This document shows positions 7,984-17,350 of a DNA stretch of 64,000 bases, in pieces. The stretch lies in NCBI RefSeq assembly GCF_000732605.1, contig NZ_JPME01000018.1, forward strand, positions 284,752 to 348,751, written 5' to 3'. The DNA comes from Lacrimispora celerecrescens (lineage in GTDB: Bacteria > Bacillota > Clostridia > Lachnospirales > Lachnospiraceae). Both the position numbers and the translations under genes were made by a program. Under the pieces are notes generated by a model. The model searched no databases, had not been told where the DNA came from, and saw only the letters and a program-made list of their open reading frames with translations. Within the stretch, counting starts at the first letter, position 1. Each line of letters begins with the position of its first letter.

Positions 7984-10743
7984 TTAGAGAAGATCACCGT
8001 AATACCGTACATATGCCTTTTTCAGGCTTGTAGCCAGCACCATGTACAATAGAATACACGGGATCAGGTACGCAAAGTATGCGGAAGGCAGCGGAATAAA
8101 TCCCAGATCCCGTCCAAAAGCGGTAAATGGGATAATGGTCAGCACTGCAATGCCTGCAAAAGTAAGCAGTGTTAACGAAACAGAGGCACGGCTTTGGATG
8201 AACGGGAGCTTCGGCGTACGAATCATGTGGATTACCAGGGTCTGGCTCCACATGGATTCTACAAACCAACCGGCTTGAAACAATGCCACATAATTCGTCT
8301 GAATCCGCAGCAATTCCGTACCGGAAAAATGATTTGCCAGGTCGTTATACAAAAAACCATGGGACACAAACAACGGGCAAAAAACAAAATACATGAACGC
8401 ATAGGTAGTCCAGTCGAAGATAGAGCTGGTAGGTCCGAGCCAAAGCATAAAATTTCCAACAGAAGACGCATCCCATTTGCGGGGTTCTTTCAGAAACTCC
8501 TTATCGACGTTGTCCCAGGGGATTGCAGTACAGGATAAATCATAAATCAGGTTAAGAAAGATTAACTGCAAGCTCATCATAGGCAGAAATGGAAGTAAAG
8601 CTGATGCCGCCAGCACCGAGAACATGTTGCCAAAATTGGAGGAGGCTGTCATCTTAATATATTTATTCATATTGGCATAGGTCTTACGCCCTTCGATAAT
8701 ACCTTCCTCCAAAACCATTAAGTCTTTTTCCAAAAGAATGATATCGGCGGATTCCTTTGCAATGTCTACTGCGTTATCCACAGAAATGCCGATATCGGCA
8801 GATTTCATTGCGGCCGCATCGTTGATTCCATCACCCATGAAGCCTACGATGTGTCCACTGTTACGAAGGACGGTGACGATACGGGTTTTCTGATCCGGTG
8901 AAAGCTTTGCAAACACAGCGGTGTGTTCCGCCGCCTCTGCCAGAGCAGAATCATCCATCTTGTCAATATCAGAGCCTAACAGCAGGTTATTAACCTGAAG
9001 TCCTACCCGTTTGCATATAAAGCGGGTTACCTTGTCATTGTCACCAGTCAAAATCTTGGTTGTAATTCCATACTCCTTGAGAACTTTAATCGCCTCTTGT
9101 ACGGATTCCTTCGGCGGATCCAGAAAAGCCAGATACCCGATCAGAACCATGTTATGTTCGTCTTTTACTCCGAAAGCACCGACTGGGGAGGGGTTGGTTT
9201 TTTGTGCAACAGCGATAACCCGCATCCCATCTTCATTCAGGCGGTCTACCGTCTGAAGAATATTGGTTTTAATCTCTTCCGTAAGCGGTTCTACCTTTCC
9301 CTGATATTCGGCAAAAGAACAGATTGAGAGCATTTCCTCTACTGCTCCTTTCGTAACCATCTGAGTCTTGCCGGTTTTATCACTGACCACTGTGGAAAGA
9401 CGGCGGCGGGTGAAATCAAAGGGGATCTCATCTACCTTTGTATAGGTCTCTGACAAATCGATCAGTCTTGAGTCGGAGGCTTCTTCTTCCTCTGTCTTTC
9501 GGATGATAGCCACATCCATTAGATTCTTGTAACCTGTCTGAAAATAACTATTTAAGTAAGCATGGCGAAGTACACGGGTGTCTCTGTTTCCCATTACATC
9601 CATGGAATATTCCAATACCACACGCTCCTGGGTCAATGTACCGGTTTTGTCCGTACAAAGAATATCGATCGCTCCAAAATTCTGGATGGAGTTTAAATTC
9701 TTTACGATTGTCTTTTTCTTGGACATAGATACGGCACCTTTGGCCAAACAGGTCGTTACAATCATCGGCAGCATTTCAGGAGTTAAGCCGACCGCGATGG
9801 AGATGCCGAAGAGGAATGCTGCTATCCAGTCACCTTTGGTAATCCCGTTGATCACAAATACAACAGGAACCATAACAAACATAAACCGGATGAGAACCCA
9901 CGACACGGCATTCACACCCTTGGTAAAGTTAGTCTCAACAGCTTCACCGGCAACCGAAGAAGCCATGGAGCCAAACAAGGTATCGTCACCCACGGAGATA
10001 ATAACTGCGGTAGCTCTGCCGCTGATTACGTTGCTGCCCATAAATGCGATATTCGAATACTCTGTAGTCGCATTTACTTCATCCTTACCAACGACCGCAA
10101 ATTTTTCCACAGGCTCGCTTTCGCCTGTTAAGGCCGACTGGCTGATAAACAGATCCTTCGCCTCAATAATTCTTACATCCGCAGGTATCATATCACCGGC
10201 AGAAAGATGGATGATATCACCAACCACCGCTTCGACAAGTGGAATCTCCTGTTTCTTTTCTTCCTCTCGGTCAACCGTACAGGTTGTGGTGATCATCCCT
10301 AAAAGTTTTTCGGCAGCATTGCCGGAGCGGGATTCCTGAACAAAGCGCAACGCGCCGGAAATCACCACCATAGTCATGATAATAATAACCGTAAGTGGAT
10401 CCGCATCCTCCGGAATACCTCGCACCACCGGCAGAATAATATCTGTGATTGTTGATACAATGGCAAGGCAAAACAAAATTGCTGTAAAGGGGTTGATAAA
10501 CGCTTCCGCCAGTCTTTGGGGCATTGTCTTTTTCTTTTCGTGGGTTACTTTGTTTTCCCCATAGGCATTGCGGCTTGCAATGACCTCTTTTTCAGAAAGT
10601 CCCTCCAGAGAGGCATTGAATTTTTGTAAAACAGTCTCAATTTTATTATCTGCAGCAAAAGCAATGATTTCGTTGGCTTTTTCTCTTCGCGTGAAGCCCT
10701 CTGAGATCTTTCTTGCTCTCGCTCTTTTTTGTTTCTTATTCAC
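7984..10743 (-). CDS. mgtA: Magnesium-transporting P-type ATPase (MgtA/MgtB type)
   Basis: P3B-type ATPase importing Mg2+ at the cytoplasmic membrane. The GTG at 10743 is the likely start (AGGAGG 9 bp upstream), giving 919 residues. Cation-ATPase N-domain about 35-100, TGES actuator loop at 206-209, phosphorylated Asp365 in CTDKTGTLT, a hinge [17 protein letters not shown], and a C-terminal block of membrane helices. Length and motifs are complete. The 5' leader is short (about 75 nt from the likely promoter), too short for an M-box riboswitch. A 57-residue membrane protein follows directly. Confidence 0.94.
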   Translation of the reverse strand: MNKKQKRARARKISEGFTRREKANEIIAFAADNKIETVLQKFNASLEGLSEKEVIASRNAYGENKVTHEKKKTMPQRLAEAFINPFTAILFCLAIVSTITDIILPVVRGIPEDADPLTVIIIMTMVVISGALRFVQESRSGNAAEKLLGMITTTCTVDREEEKKQEIPLVEAVVGDIIHLSAGDMIPADVRIIEAKDLFISQSALTGESEPVEKFAVVGKDEVNATTEYSNIAFMGSNVISGRATAVIISVGDDTLFGSMASSVAGEAVETNFTKGVNAVSWVLIRFMFVMVPVVFVINGITKGDWIAAFLFGISIAVGLTPEMLPMIVTTCLAKGAVSMSKKKTIVKNLNSIQNFGAIDILCTDKTGTLTQERVVLEYSMDVMGNRDTRVLRHAYLNSYFQTGYKNLMDVAIIRKTEEEEASDSRLIDLSETYTKVDEIPFDFTRRRLSTVVSDKTGKTQMVTKGAVEEMLSICSFAEYQGKVEPLTEEIKTNILQTVDRLNEDGMRVIAVAQKTNPSPVGAFGVKDEHNMVLIGYLAFLDPPKESVQEAIKVLKEYGITTKILTGDNDKVTRFICKRVGLQVNNLLLGSDIDKMDDSALAEAAEHTAVFAKLSPDQKTRIVTVLRNSGHIVGFMGDGINDAAAMKSADIGISVDNAVDIAKESADIILLEKDLMVLEEGIIEGRKTYANMNKYIKMTASSNFGNMFSVLAASALLPFLPMMSLQLIFLNLIYDLSCTAIPWDNVDKEFLKEPRKWDASSVGNFMLWLGPTSSIFDWTTYAFMYFVFCPLFVSHGFLYNDLANHFSGTELLRIQTNYVALFQAGWFVESMWSQTLVIHMIRTPKLPFIQSRASVSLTLLTFAGIAVLTIIPFTAFGRDLGFIPLPSAYFAYLIPCILLYMVLATSLKKAYVRYYGDLL

Positions 10744-10841
10744 AAGTCTATACCTCCTAAATTGTACCTTGACGGACACCATCTATTTTGCCCCCTTTTA
10801 TAGTAAATTATAATAGTACGGAGCTGTCAGGGTTTTGGGCA

Positions 10842-10878
10842 AGAAAAAAAAGCCGCAGGACATAAAAATCCTACGGCA
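10842..10878 (-). terminator. Rho-independent terminator of the cell-wall-binding protein gene
   Basis: Leftward hairpin GCCGTAGGA/TCCTGCGGC (one G-T pair) followed by nine T's. It closes the 10918-11979 gene and isolates mgtA. Confidence 0.85.
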
Positions 10879-10917
10879 ATCTCATAAACTAAAAACATTC
10901 AAATGGGAATTTCTCTT

Positions 10918-11979
10918 TTATGTATACAATATCCTTTTTAGTATTTCCGTCACCCGAGGGGCATCTTCTTCCATCTCTCCCCTGGTATAGGAGCTCCCCA
11001 CATAAGCTGCCACCAGCTTTCCAAAATAAAACCTGATATCATTGGAAAAATAATCTGGAATGTACACGAAATCCTCCACCGAATCCATGCTCATTAGCAG
11101 ATCTGTAGCATCCTGGCTGGTGCTGCCATAACAGCCGGAGGCATATCCAATATATTCCCCAAAAGCTGCCGTCAGCTCCTCCGCCTGGCAGATTTTGATT
11201 TTTTTATAATTCGTATCCAGTTTATAACATACATAATAAATACCGCTTTCCGTCATAGGCGCAGAAAAATACTTTTTTCCGGGATAGTAGATGATCTCCC
11301 AGCCCTGATCCTTAAATTTCCTGATCCAATCCCTGGGAATATTCTTTGCAGCCTCTGTAAAGGCATCTTTCACCTCAGAAGACACGGATGCGGAAGTTTT
11401 CTTTCCATCAATACTAATATCGAAATCCTTATTTCTCTGGCCATTTTCATCCATGAAGAAAAGACCTACATATTGATTTGCAGCCATCTGCCCATTATCA
11501 AAGAAATAATATCGTTTTCCTGCTACGTTTTTATAGCCGGAAGAAGCCATTTCCCCCTTTGTGGAAAACCAGTACCAGCTTCCGTTTGTTCCCTGATACC
11601 AGCCCTTTTGGGCAGTGCCGTCTTCATTATAATAATGCCACTTCTCTTCATCGTCGTTGTAACACCAGCCAAGCTGCAGTTCACCCGTTTCAGAAAAGCA
11701 GTAGTCCATTCCGCCGATTCTTGTCCAATCAGAAGCCATGTACCCCTCATTGTCAAAGTAATACCAATAACCGTTAATCTCTTCCCAACGGTATTTCTTG
11801 AATTCTCCTGCGGCATTGACATATTTCCAGCCGCCTGTGTCTTGCTGCCACTGCCAGTCCGATACTATTGTCTGCTGGTTTTCGCCCTCTCCCTGTATCT
11901 TCTCTTCCGCTGCCATGGAAGTCATCATGCTTCCCATGATGAGAATGATACTTGCCGCCGCTATCCATCGTTTCCTCAA
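10918..11979 (-). CDS. Secreted cell-wall-binding repeat protein with degenerate zincin-like domain
   Basis: 353 residues with a signal peptide (about 1-24, ending SMAAE). Four to five cell-wall/choline-binding repeats follow (about 42-170; motifs GYWYYFDNEGYMASDW, GSWYWFSTKGEMA, GKRYYFFDNGQMA). The C-terminal domain (about 185-353) has the general pattern of anthrax-lethal-factor-like zincins (IPRDWIRKFKDQGWEI early, APRVTEILKRIL at the end), but the expected HExxH helix reads AFGEYIGYASG. It is therefore probably a non-catalytic wall-attached domain. This reading of the C-terminus is inference. The start is TTG (11979) with AAGGAG upstream. It is monocistronic with its own terminator. Confidence 0.75.
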   Translation of the reverse strand: MRKRWIAAASIILIMGSMMTSMAAEEKIQGEGENQQTIVSDWQWQQDTGGWKYVNAAGEFKKYRWEEINGYWYYFDNEGYMASDWTRIGGMDYCFSETGELQLGWCYNDDEEKWHYYNEDGTAQKGWYQGTNGSWYWFSTKGEMASSGYKNVAGKRYYFFDNGQMAANQYVGLFFMDENGQRNKDFDISIDGKKTSASVSSEVKDAFTEAAKNIPRDWIRKFKDQGWEIIYYPGKKYFSAPMTESGIYYVCYKLDTNYKKIKICQAEELTAAFGEYIGYASGCYGSTSQDATDLLMSMDSVEDFVYIPDYFSNDIRFYFGKLVAAYVGSSYTRGEMEEDAPRVTEILKRILYT

Positions 11980-12152
11980 GAGTTATGCACTCCTTCCAGG
12001 CCTTCCATATTTTATAATATATTACTATATTTTCATAGAAAAGTACAGGTTTCAAATTTAAAGTTTTTATTAACAATGAAAAGCCCTCCTTCCTATTTTC
12101 TCATTTATAGGCTATAATTATAAAAAAATTAACAGAAAGGTAGGTGATACTT

Positions 12153-12386
12153 GTGAAATGGAAGCGTATTCTGGCTATGACCGGAGTAGTACTCATTCTC
12201 TCCATGTATGTGATAGCTATCATATCCGCCTTTTCCCATAATCCGGAAGCAAAAAACTGGCTGATGGCCGCTATTTTCTCTTCTGTCATCATCCCCATCT
12301 TTGTCTATGCCGCTCAGCTTGTCGCCCGAGTAATCAGGCCGAATAAAGATCAACCGGATACAGCCGGCAAAAAAAACGAAGCATAA
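12153..12386 (+). CDS. Small two-helix membrane protein
   Basis: 77 residues from GTG 12153 (AGGTG 6 bp upstream); an in-frame GTG at 12144 is too close to the AAAGG. Two hydrophobic segments (about 8-28 and 40-62) are followed by a basic, polar tail (RPNKDQPDTAGKKNEA). No family recognised. It stands alone between divergent and convergent neighbours. Confidence 0.6.
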   Translation: MKWKRILAMTGVVLILSMYVIAIISAFSHNPEAKNWLMAAIFSSVIIPIFVYAAQLVARVIRPNKDQPDTAGKKNEA

Positions 12387-12522
12387 GATAATGAAAACAG
12401 GAAGCGCATACACTCTTTTAGCAATCCTCCAATAAGGATATTTACAATACGCTTACCAGGAATAGTAAATAACTTTACTGGAGAATTTGCTTTATGCGTA
12501 AATGGAACCATATTCGCTACCG

Positions 12523-12561
12523 CAATTCTCAACCACAATTCTCAACCATAATTCTCAATCG
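12523..12561. repeat. Three 13-bp tandem repeats at the 3' end of the MerR gene
   Basis: Two exact copies of CAATTCTCAACCA and one diverged copy, overlapping the last codons of the leftward merR gene. Probably simple slippage; no function apparent. Confidence 0.7.
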
Positions 12562-13370
12562 ACTTGAATCGCAATCTGAATGATGTAATCTGAAGGATCC
12601 TCTGCTGCTAAATAACTAAGAATCTCTTGCTCATAAGCATCGCCGATTATGCTCAGACGATTTTCTTTTATATAGTTTACTAACGCCACATAGGACTTTG
12701 GCAGCATATCATATCCGCCTTTATGATTTATAACCGCGTATTTGCCTTTAGGTTTTACATGCACCTTTTCCCCTTTTTGCTTTTTTAATAATTTATTAAA
12801 AAAGAACTCCGGCTTATGATAGATCCCCCGTTCCAAATGATCTTTGCCGATAATAATGCCAGACGGGTAGGTGTACTCGATATGGTGATCTGCACAATAG
12901 TCAAAATGTTCCCCCATATTTTTCACGTCTTCTTTTTCAATCCCCTCCGGAGATAAAGCCACCGTAATCAAATATTCCTCCTCAAATTCCTGTATAAACG
13001 GAACATCACAAACTACCTGCAGTGCATTTTTTGTCATATCATAGATCGTCTGCAGCAATCGTTCCATCCGCTCAATCTTTTTTTGCTCTAAAGCTAACTG
13101 TTTTTTCTTCTGCTTCAAAACAGAAAGGAACCGGGTGGGACTTTTATGATCCAAATATTCTTTTATCTCACTTAACGGAGTTCCTGCTTCCTGTAAGGTA
13201 ACAATAATATCAAAAGTGGAAAATTGCTTCAAAGAATAAAATCGATACCCTTTCTCATTCACGTATTCTGGTTTTAAAATGCCGATATCATCATAATGAA
13301 ACAGCGTATGTTTGGACACTCCGCAGGCTTTTGCAAATTCACTGGTCGTTAGATATTGATTTTTTGACAC
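12555..13370 (-). CDS. MerR-family multidrug-type regulator with GyrI-like effector domain
   Basis: 271 residues. The N-terminal MerR winged helix (about 1-75; [25 protein letters not shown]) leads into a long dimerisation coiled coil (about 80-120) and a C-terminal GyrI/BmrR-like ligand-binding domain (about 125-271), as in BmrR-type drug sensors. The start is GTG at 13370 behind AGGAGG. The 17-bp palindrome in the divergent region lies in a 19-bp promoter spacer reading towards the arginine-deiminase-family gene, which is therefore its likely target. The ligand is unknown. Confidence 0.88.
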   Translation of the reverse strand: MSKNQYLTTSEFAKACGVSKHTLFHYDDIGILKPEYVNEKGYRFYSLKQFSTFDIIVTLQEAGTPLSEIKEYLDHKSPTRFLSVLKQKKKQLALEQKKIERMERLLQTIYDMTKNALQVVCDVPFIQEFEEEYLITVALSPEGIEKEDVKNMGEHFDYCADHHIEYTYPSGIIIGKDHLERGIYHKPEFFFNKLLKKQKGEKVHVKPKGKYAVINHKGGYDMLPKSYVALVNYIKENRLSIIGDAYEQEILSYLAAEDPSDYIIQIAIQVD

Positions 13371-13387
13371 TTTTTTATTCCTCCTAT

Positions 13388-13418
13388 TGACTATCGGGTT
13401 ACCCGATACCTTATAATG
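13388..13418 (+). promoter_or_regulatory. MerR-type operator-promoter (19-bp spacer)
   Basis: TTGACT (13388-13393), 19-bp spacer, TATAAT (13413-13418). A perfect palindrome TATCGGGT-T-ACCCGATA (13393-13409) fills the spacer. An over-long spacer holding a dyad is the hallmark of promoters that MerR-family activators twist into register. It reads rightward to the gene at 13517, and the dyad lies 23 bp from the merR start, so it can also repress merR. Confidence 0.87.
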
Positions 13419-13516
13419 TCATGATGCAGGGAGATTGTCAATGATATTCTTTCCTGAGTGAAATAATATGAAATGGTTCAAAATAATGAGATAATCTTGA
13501 AGGGAAATGGTTTTGT

Positions 13517-14497
13517 ATGGAAACAAACAGAATAAAAGTAAAAAGTGAATTTGCTCCTTTAAAAAAAGTGGTTCTAACCCAATCCGAATTTATCTTTCCG
13601 GCCCGGGATGAAAACTTTAAAGATGATGCATTTCTTTCAAAGGAAAGTTTAAGCCTGCTTGATGGCGTTGATACTGCAGCAAAGAACTATAAAGAGGTTT
13701 TCCCTGAGCGCCAAAGAAAATGGGAAAATGAACGGGAAAACTTAAAAAAGGTCCTTGAGAAATATGGAGTGGAAGTTGTACGTCCGCGATTGCTGACAGA
13801 CTACGAAAAAGAATCCGGCAGAGAGTTCGGCTCCTGTAATTTCTTTGTACGTGATCCTTTCTTTACGGTTGGTCCCTCAATTATTGAAGGATCGTTACGT
13901 TTCTTCCATCGTAGAAATGAAGTTCTGCCAATCAGAAATATTCTTGTTAATGAAGCTTACAGCACGGGAGCCTTCTATGTTTCTGTGCCAAGACCTGATA
14001 GTTCAGAAGGTATTGATGCCGAGCAGGGTCCTTTTTTGGAAGGCGGAGATGTTCTGGTTTTAGATAAAACGGTTTTCGTGGGGAATTCTGGGTTAGCCTC
14101 TAATCATAATGGTTATCTATGGCTTCAATCATTTTTATCCCATTTTGGCTATGAAGTGATTGAGGTTCCGTTAAAGCAGGATGTACTGCATTTGGATTGT
14201 GCTTTAAGCCTTGTAAGAGACGGACTGATGATTATTTGTGAGGAGGCCCTTATAAATGGAATTCCTAAAGCCCTAAAGGATTGGGATAAAATCTCTGTCC
14301 CTTATAAAGATATCGCCTATTTGGCGGTGAATGGACTTCCGGTCAATGAGTCTACGTATATTTTAGATCCTCAATTCGAATATATTGCGGAGCAGTTAAA
14401 GACGAGAGGTATAACTGTGGAGTATATTGATTTTGAAATATCCAGGAGCTTGGGAGGTTCCTTTCGATGCAGTACACAGCCGCTTGTGAGGGTATAG
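13517..14497 (+). CDS. Arginine deiminase/amidinotransferase-family enzyme
   Basis: 326 residues with the guanidino-modifying fold. It has EGGD (175-178), the catalytic histidine in LHLD (His225) and the nucleophilic cysteine in SFRCSTQPLVR (Cys318) near the C-terminus. The family covers arginine deiminases, dimethylarginine hydrolases and amidinotransferases; sequence alone does not choose between them. The FGSCNFFVRDPFF segment supplies substrate-binding residues. The gene is alone downstream of a MerR-controlled promoter, not in an arc operon, which argues against a simple arginine catabolic role. The ATG lies about 90 bp from the -10 box. Confidence 0.82.
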   Translation: METNRIKVKSEFAPLKKVVLTQSEFIFPARDENFKDDAFLSKESLSLLDGVDTAAKNYKEVFPERQRKWENERENLKKVLEKYGVEVVRPRLLTDYEKESGREFGSCNFFVRDPFFTVGPSIIEGSLRFFHRRNEVLPIRNILVNEAYSTGAFYVSVPRPDSSEGIDAEQGPFLEGGDVLVLDKTVFVGNSGLASNHNGYLWLQSFLSHFGYEVIEVPLKQDVLHLDCALSLVRDGLMIICEEALINGIPKALKDWDKISVPYKDIAYLAVNGLPVNESTYILDPQFEYIAEQLKTRGITVEYIDFEISRSLGGSFRCSTQPLVRV

Positions 14498-14546
14498 TGA
14501 CTGAAAACTCTTTTACGGATATAACCAGGTATTTTGCTGAAATGAC

Positions 14547-14575
14547 TTGAATTTGGAAAGAGAATTGACTATAAT
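14547..14575 (+). promoter_or_regulatory. Sigma-A promoter of a short non-coding RNA
   Basis: TTGAAT (14547-14552), 17-bp spacer, TATAAT (14570-14575), rightward. It lies about 100 bp upstream of a strong terminator with no open frame in between, so it most likely drives a small RNA. Confidence 0.72.
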
Positions 14576-14581
14576 TGAAAT

Positions 14582-14690
14582 ATAAAAGAAAGCACCCACT
14601 CCAAAAGTGGATGCTCTCAAGGTTAATGCTTAAATGTCCTTACGACACCGCCTACCCTGTTGGCAGACAGGGTGGGCATTTTTATTTTCT
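14582..14690 (+). ncRNA. Candidate antisense antitoxin RNA
   Basis: About 110 nt between a consensus promoter and a terminator made of a 10-bp stem (CCTACCCTGT 14651-14660, ACAGGGTGGG 14667-14676) plus a T-rich tail. A second stem (CACCCACT/AGTGGATG-like) lies near the 5' end. The tail overlaps the end of a leftward holin-like toxin frame, the convergent 3'-overlap geometry of type I toxin-antitoxin pairs in Firmicutes. RNA ends are estimates. Confidence 0.6.
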
Positions 14691-14798
14691 CTTGTTTCTC
14701 TTATCGAGAAAGGCAAGAAACGCTACAATCAAGCTACCAAAAGATATTAACAAAGCTAATATCTCGATGAAAATCGTAATGACTTCATATGCTGTCGT
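14682..14798 (-). pseudogene. Holin-like type I toxin frame (start codon unclear)
   Basis: 38 codons reading TTAYEVITIFIEILALLI... and ending DKRNKRK: one hydrophobic helix with a basic tail, the pattern of the putative holin-like toxins (TxpA/BsrG-like). Homologues I know of begin with a start codon directly before Thr-Thr; here that codon is CTC and the next is ACG. Either translation starts at a non-standard codon (AGGAAAG lies 5 bp before ACG) or the toxin is dead. A plausible leftward promoter (TTGTCA... near 14885-14891) lies upstream. Confidence 0.55.
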
Positions 14799-14940
14799 GA
14801 GTGCTTTCCTGAATTTATTTTATCATGAGAACTGATGTTCTTCAAACATAAAATATATATATTTGTACGATTTTTCCACTATGACAAGTTAAATCTTTCT
14901 GCTCTAATGCCATCGCCATAATTTTTATTGAATAAATATA

Positions 14941-14978
14941 AGCAGAGACAGTAGAATATTAATCCTACTGCTCTGCTT
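14941..14978 (-). terminator. Hairpin downstream of purA
   Basis: AAGCAGAGCAGTAG pairs with CTACTGTCTCTGCTT (one mismatch) around a 10-nt loop. The leftward tail is AT-rich but not a clean T-run. It ends the purA transcript most probably. Confidence 0.65.
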
Positions 14979-15003
14979 AAAATAGTTATTATTTTTTTGA
15001 TAA

Positions 15004-16281
15004 TCATTTACGAAAAATAATCTCGTCCCTTCCCGGCCCATTGGAAACCATGGATATGGGCGTTTCGATTTCTTTCTCTATGAATTCAATATAATTCCTG
15101 CAGTTCTCCGGAAGATCCTCGTAATTCTTAATTCCCCTGATCTCACACTTCCAGCCTGGAAGGCTTTTATATACTGGTTTTGCTCTGTTCAGCTCTACAG
15201 TTGTAGGGAAATCTCTGGTAACCTTTCCGTCGATCTCATAGCCCACACATACTTGAAGTTCGTCAAGATATCCCAGCACATCAAGAACGGTGAGGGCAAC
15301 CTCTGTAGACCCCTGGATCCGGCATCCGTACCTGGATGCAACAGCGTCAAACCAGCCCATACGTCTTGGCCGTCCGGTCGTTGCGCCGTATTCGCCGCCG
15401 TCTCCGCCACGCCTTCTCAGCTCATCTGCCTCATCTCCGAATAGTTCGCTGACAAATGCACCGGCCCCAACGGCACTGGAATAAGCTTTTACCACTGTGG
15501 TAATGTTTTTAATCTCATAGGGCGGAATGCCCGCACCAATGGCACCGTAGGCCGCAAGTGTTGAGGAAGATGTAACCATAGGATAAATACCATGGTCAGG
15601 ATCCTTTAGAGAGCCCAGCTGGCCTTCCAAAAGAATGTTCTTACCCGCTTTGATGGCCTCATGAAGGTATTTGGACACATCACATACATATGGCTTCACC
15701 ATCTCACGGTATTCTAAGAGAGTCTCAAACAGTTCCTGGGGGTCCATGGCCGGCTTGTGATAGAGATGCTCCATTAAAACATTCTTTGTTTCACAAACCC
15801 GGTCAACCTTTTCCTTTAAAGATTCTTCGTCAAAAAGCTCGCTGACCTGGAATCCGATCTTTGCATATTTATCTGAATAAAATGGAGCAATCCCTGATTT
15901 CGTGGAACCAAATGACTTTTTGCCAAGGCGTTCCTCCTCATACTGGTCAAACAGAATGTGATATGGCATCAGGATCTGGGCACGGTCTGAAACCAGAATG
16001 TCAGGCTTCGGAACACCCTTGCTTACGAGATCCTCAATTTCCTTTACCAGGAACGGAATATTTAGTGCCACACCATTGCCAATGACGCTGGTAGTATGAT
16101 GATAGAATACGCCTGAGGGCAGAAGGTGAAGTGCGAATTTTCCATAGTTGTTGATGATCGTGTGTCCGGCATTGCTGCCTCCCTGATAGCGGATGATGAT
16201 ATCCGATTCCTTTGCCAGCATATCCGTGATCTTACCTTTTCCTTCGTCGCCCCAATTGGCGCCTACGATTGCTCTTACCAT
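15004..16281 (-). CDS. purA: Adenylosuccinate synthetase
   Basis: Joins aspartate to IMP using GTP, the first step to AMP. 425 residues from the ATG at 16281, which has AAGGAGG upstream and gives the canonical MVRAIVGANWGDEGKGK N-terminus; a longer frame lacks any ribosome binding site. Visible motifs: P-loop GDEGKGK, the catalytic Asp and His in that loop and in GSNAGHTI, and the TGRPRRMGW IMP-binding segment. Downstream of a LysR gene and followed by a hairpin. An inverted repeat at 16319-16352 precedes it. Confidence 0.96.
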   Translation of the reverse strand: MVRAIVGANWGDEGKGKITDMLAKESDIIIRYQGGSNAGHTIINNYGKFALHLLPSGVFYHHTTSVIGNGVALNIPFLVKEIEDLVSKGVPKPDILVSDRAQILMPYHILFDQYEEERLGKKSFGSTKSGIAPFYSDKYAKIGFQVSELFDEESLKEKVDRVCETKNVLMEHLYHKPAMDPQELFETLLEYREMVKPYVCDVSKYLHEAIKAGKNILLEGQLGSLKDPDHGIYPMVTSSSTLAAYGAIGAGIPPYEIKNITTVVKAYSSAVGAGAFVSELFGDEADELRRRGGDGGEYGATTGRPRRMGWFDAVASRYGCRIQGSTEVALTVLDVLGYLDELQVCVGYEIDGKVTRDFPTTVELNRAKPVYKSLPGWKCEIRGIKNYEDLPENCRNYIEFIEKEIETPISMVSNGPGRDEIIFRK

Positions 16282-16318
16282 ATGATTGCTCCTCCTTCGA
16301 GTGAAAAATGCCATTTAC

Positions 16319-16352
16319 TTACTTATGATAACGCATAACTGCGCATAAGTAA
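16319..16352. promoter_or_regulatory. Inverted repeat upstream of purA
   Basis: TTACTTATG and CATAAGTAA, 9-bp perfect arms separated by 16 bp, lying between the LysR gene and purA where the purA promoter should be. It also contains a direct repeat of TTATGCG on the leftward strand. The protein bound is unknown; the adjacent LysR regulator or a purine repressor are candidates. Confidence 0.5.
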
Positions 16353-16381
16353 AATTAATATTATTTATATTTTACATAAGT

Positions 16382-17275
16382 TTAAATTATATCATCTGTC
16401 ATCAGCTGTAAAAGGCGCTTCCCTGCCGGAGATACGGGTGTTTTGACGTCAGTGACAATGGTAAAATGGCGTTTGGGCATTTCTTCCCGGAACTTAAGCT
16501 CCACAAGATTCCCTTTTTCCAACTCCATCTGCGCAAACCCCGACATCACACAGCCTATTCCAAGATTCCGCATGGCGAACTGAACGATCATGTCACTGGT
16601 GGAAAGCTCAAACTCCGGCTCTACCACAATCCCATGGCCTGCCAGATATTCATCCATAAACGTTCTTGTACTGGTATTCTTTTCAAGAAATATGCAAGGC
16701 AGTTCTTTCAAGATATCGTAATCCAGCTCTTGATCCTTTAAGTAACGGAACTTATCCCCCGCTACAAACACGTTCTTTATTTCCTTTACATCGGTCCGCA
16801 TGACCTCGCTCTTTGCCTCAAAGGGAGTGCTGACTACTCCGAAATCAATGTTACCGTCGTATAAATACCGAAGCGTCTCAGGTGTAGGCCCATTGGAAAC
16901 GATTACCTTGATACCAGGATACAGCTCATGGAACTTCTCCAAATAGGGCAATAAATAAAACTGAAGCGTCATATCACTGGCTCCGATCCGCACTTCGCCC
17001 GTATCCAGATCTTTTAGCCTGTTTAACATACTTTCTCCATGCCAGATGTTTTCTAAACCTGATTTTACATATCCGTAAAAAAATTCCCCCTCCCGGGTCA
17101 GACGAACCCCTTTGGAAGTCCGCAGAAAAAGCTGGCTGTCCAGAGCCTTTTCCAGCTGTCTTACCGCCTGGCTCACGGCAGGCTGGGATATACACAGCTT
17201 CTCTGCCGCCAGAGTGATGCTTTTAAGCTGGGCCACATAATAAAACACTTTGTAATATTCCAAATTACTGCTCAT
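16382..17275 (-). CDS. LysR-family transcriptional regulator
   Basis: 297 residues. N-terminal winged helix-turn-helix (about 1-62; ITLAAEKLCISQPAVSQAV, LEKALDSQLFLRTSKGVRLT) and a C-terminal periplasmic-binding-like effector domain (about 90-297; GEVRIGASDMTLQFYLLPYL). Closest in style to CysL/YwfK-type regulators, but the ligand cannot be told. It is co-directional with purA downstream and separated from purB by a terminator. Unlike most LysR genes it has no divergent partner, so its target is not obvious. Confidence 0.9.
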   Translation of the reverse strand: MSSNLEYYKVFYYVAQLKSITLAAEKLCISQPAVSQAVRQLEKALDSQLFLRTSKGVRLTREGEFFYGYVKSGLENIWHGESMLNRLKDLDTGEVRIGASDMTLQFYLLPYLEKFHELYPGIKVIVSNGPTPETLRYLYDGNIDFGVVSTPFEAKSEVMRTDVKEIKNVFVAGDKFRYLKDQELDYDILKELPCIFLEKNTSTRTFMDEYLAGHGIVVEPEFELSTSDMIVQFAMRNLGIGCVMSGFAQMELEKGNLVELKFREEMPKRHFTIVTDVKTPVSPAGKRLLQLMTDDII

Positions 17276-17296
17276 GACTTCCTCCTAATGTGAAAA

Positions 17297-17341
17297 ATCA
17301 AAAAAACAAAGGCAGACATCCCATAATCTCTGATGTCTGCC
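17297..17341 (-). terminator. Rho-independent terminator of purB
   Basis: Perfect 9-bp arms GGCAGACAT (17311-17319) and ATGTCTGCC (17333-17341), followed leftward by TTTGTTTTTTT. Strong. Confidence 0.92.
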
Positions 17342-17350
17342 TGCAAGCCT

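Noticed and set aside
10744..10840. Possible M-box Mg2+ riboswitch before mgtA
   Set aside because: The leader between the likely promoter and the GTG start is under 100 nt and lacks M-box segments.
12523..12561. 13-bp tandem repeats as iterons or an origin
   Set aside because: Only three short copies lying inside the end of the merR coding frame; no replication gene nearby.
14575..14835. Rightward 86-codon frame over the toxin-antitoxin-like region
   Set aside because: Covers the candidate RNA promoter and terminator and is antisense to the hydrophobic toxin frame; no ribosome binding site.
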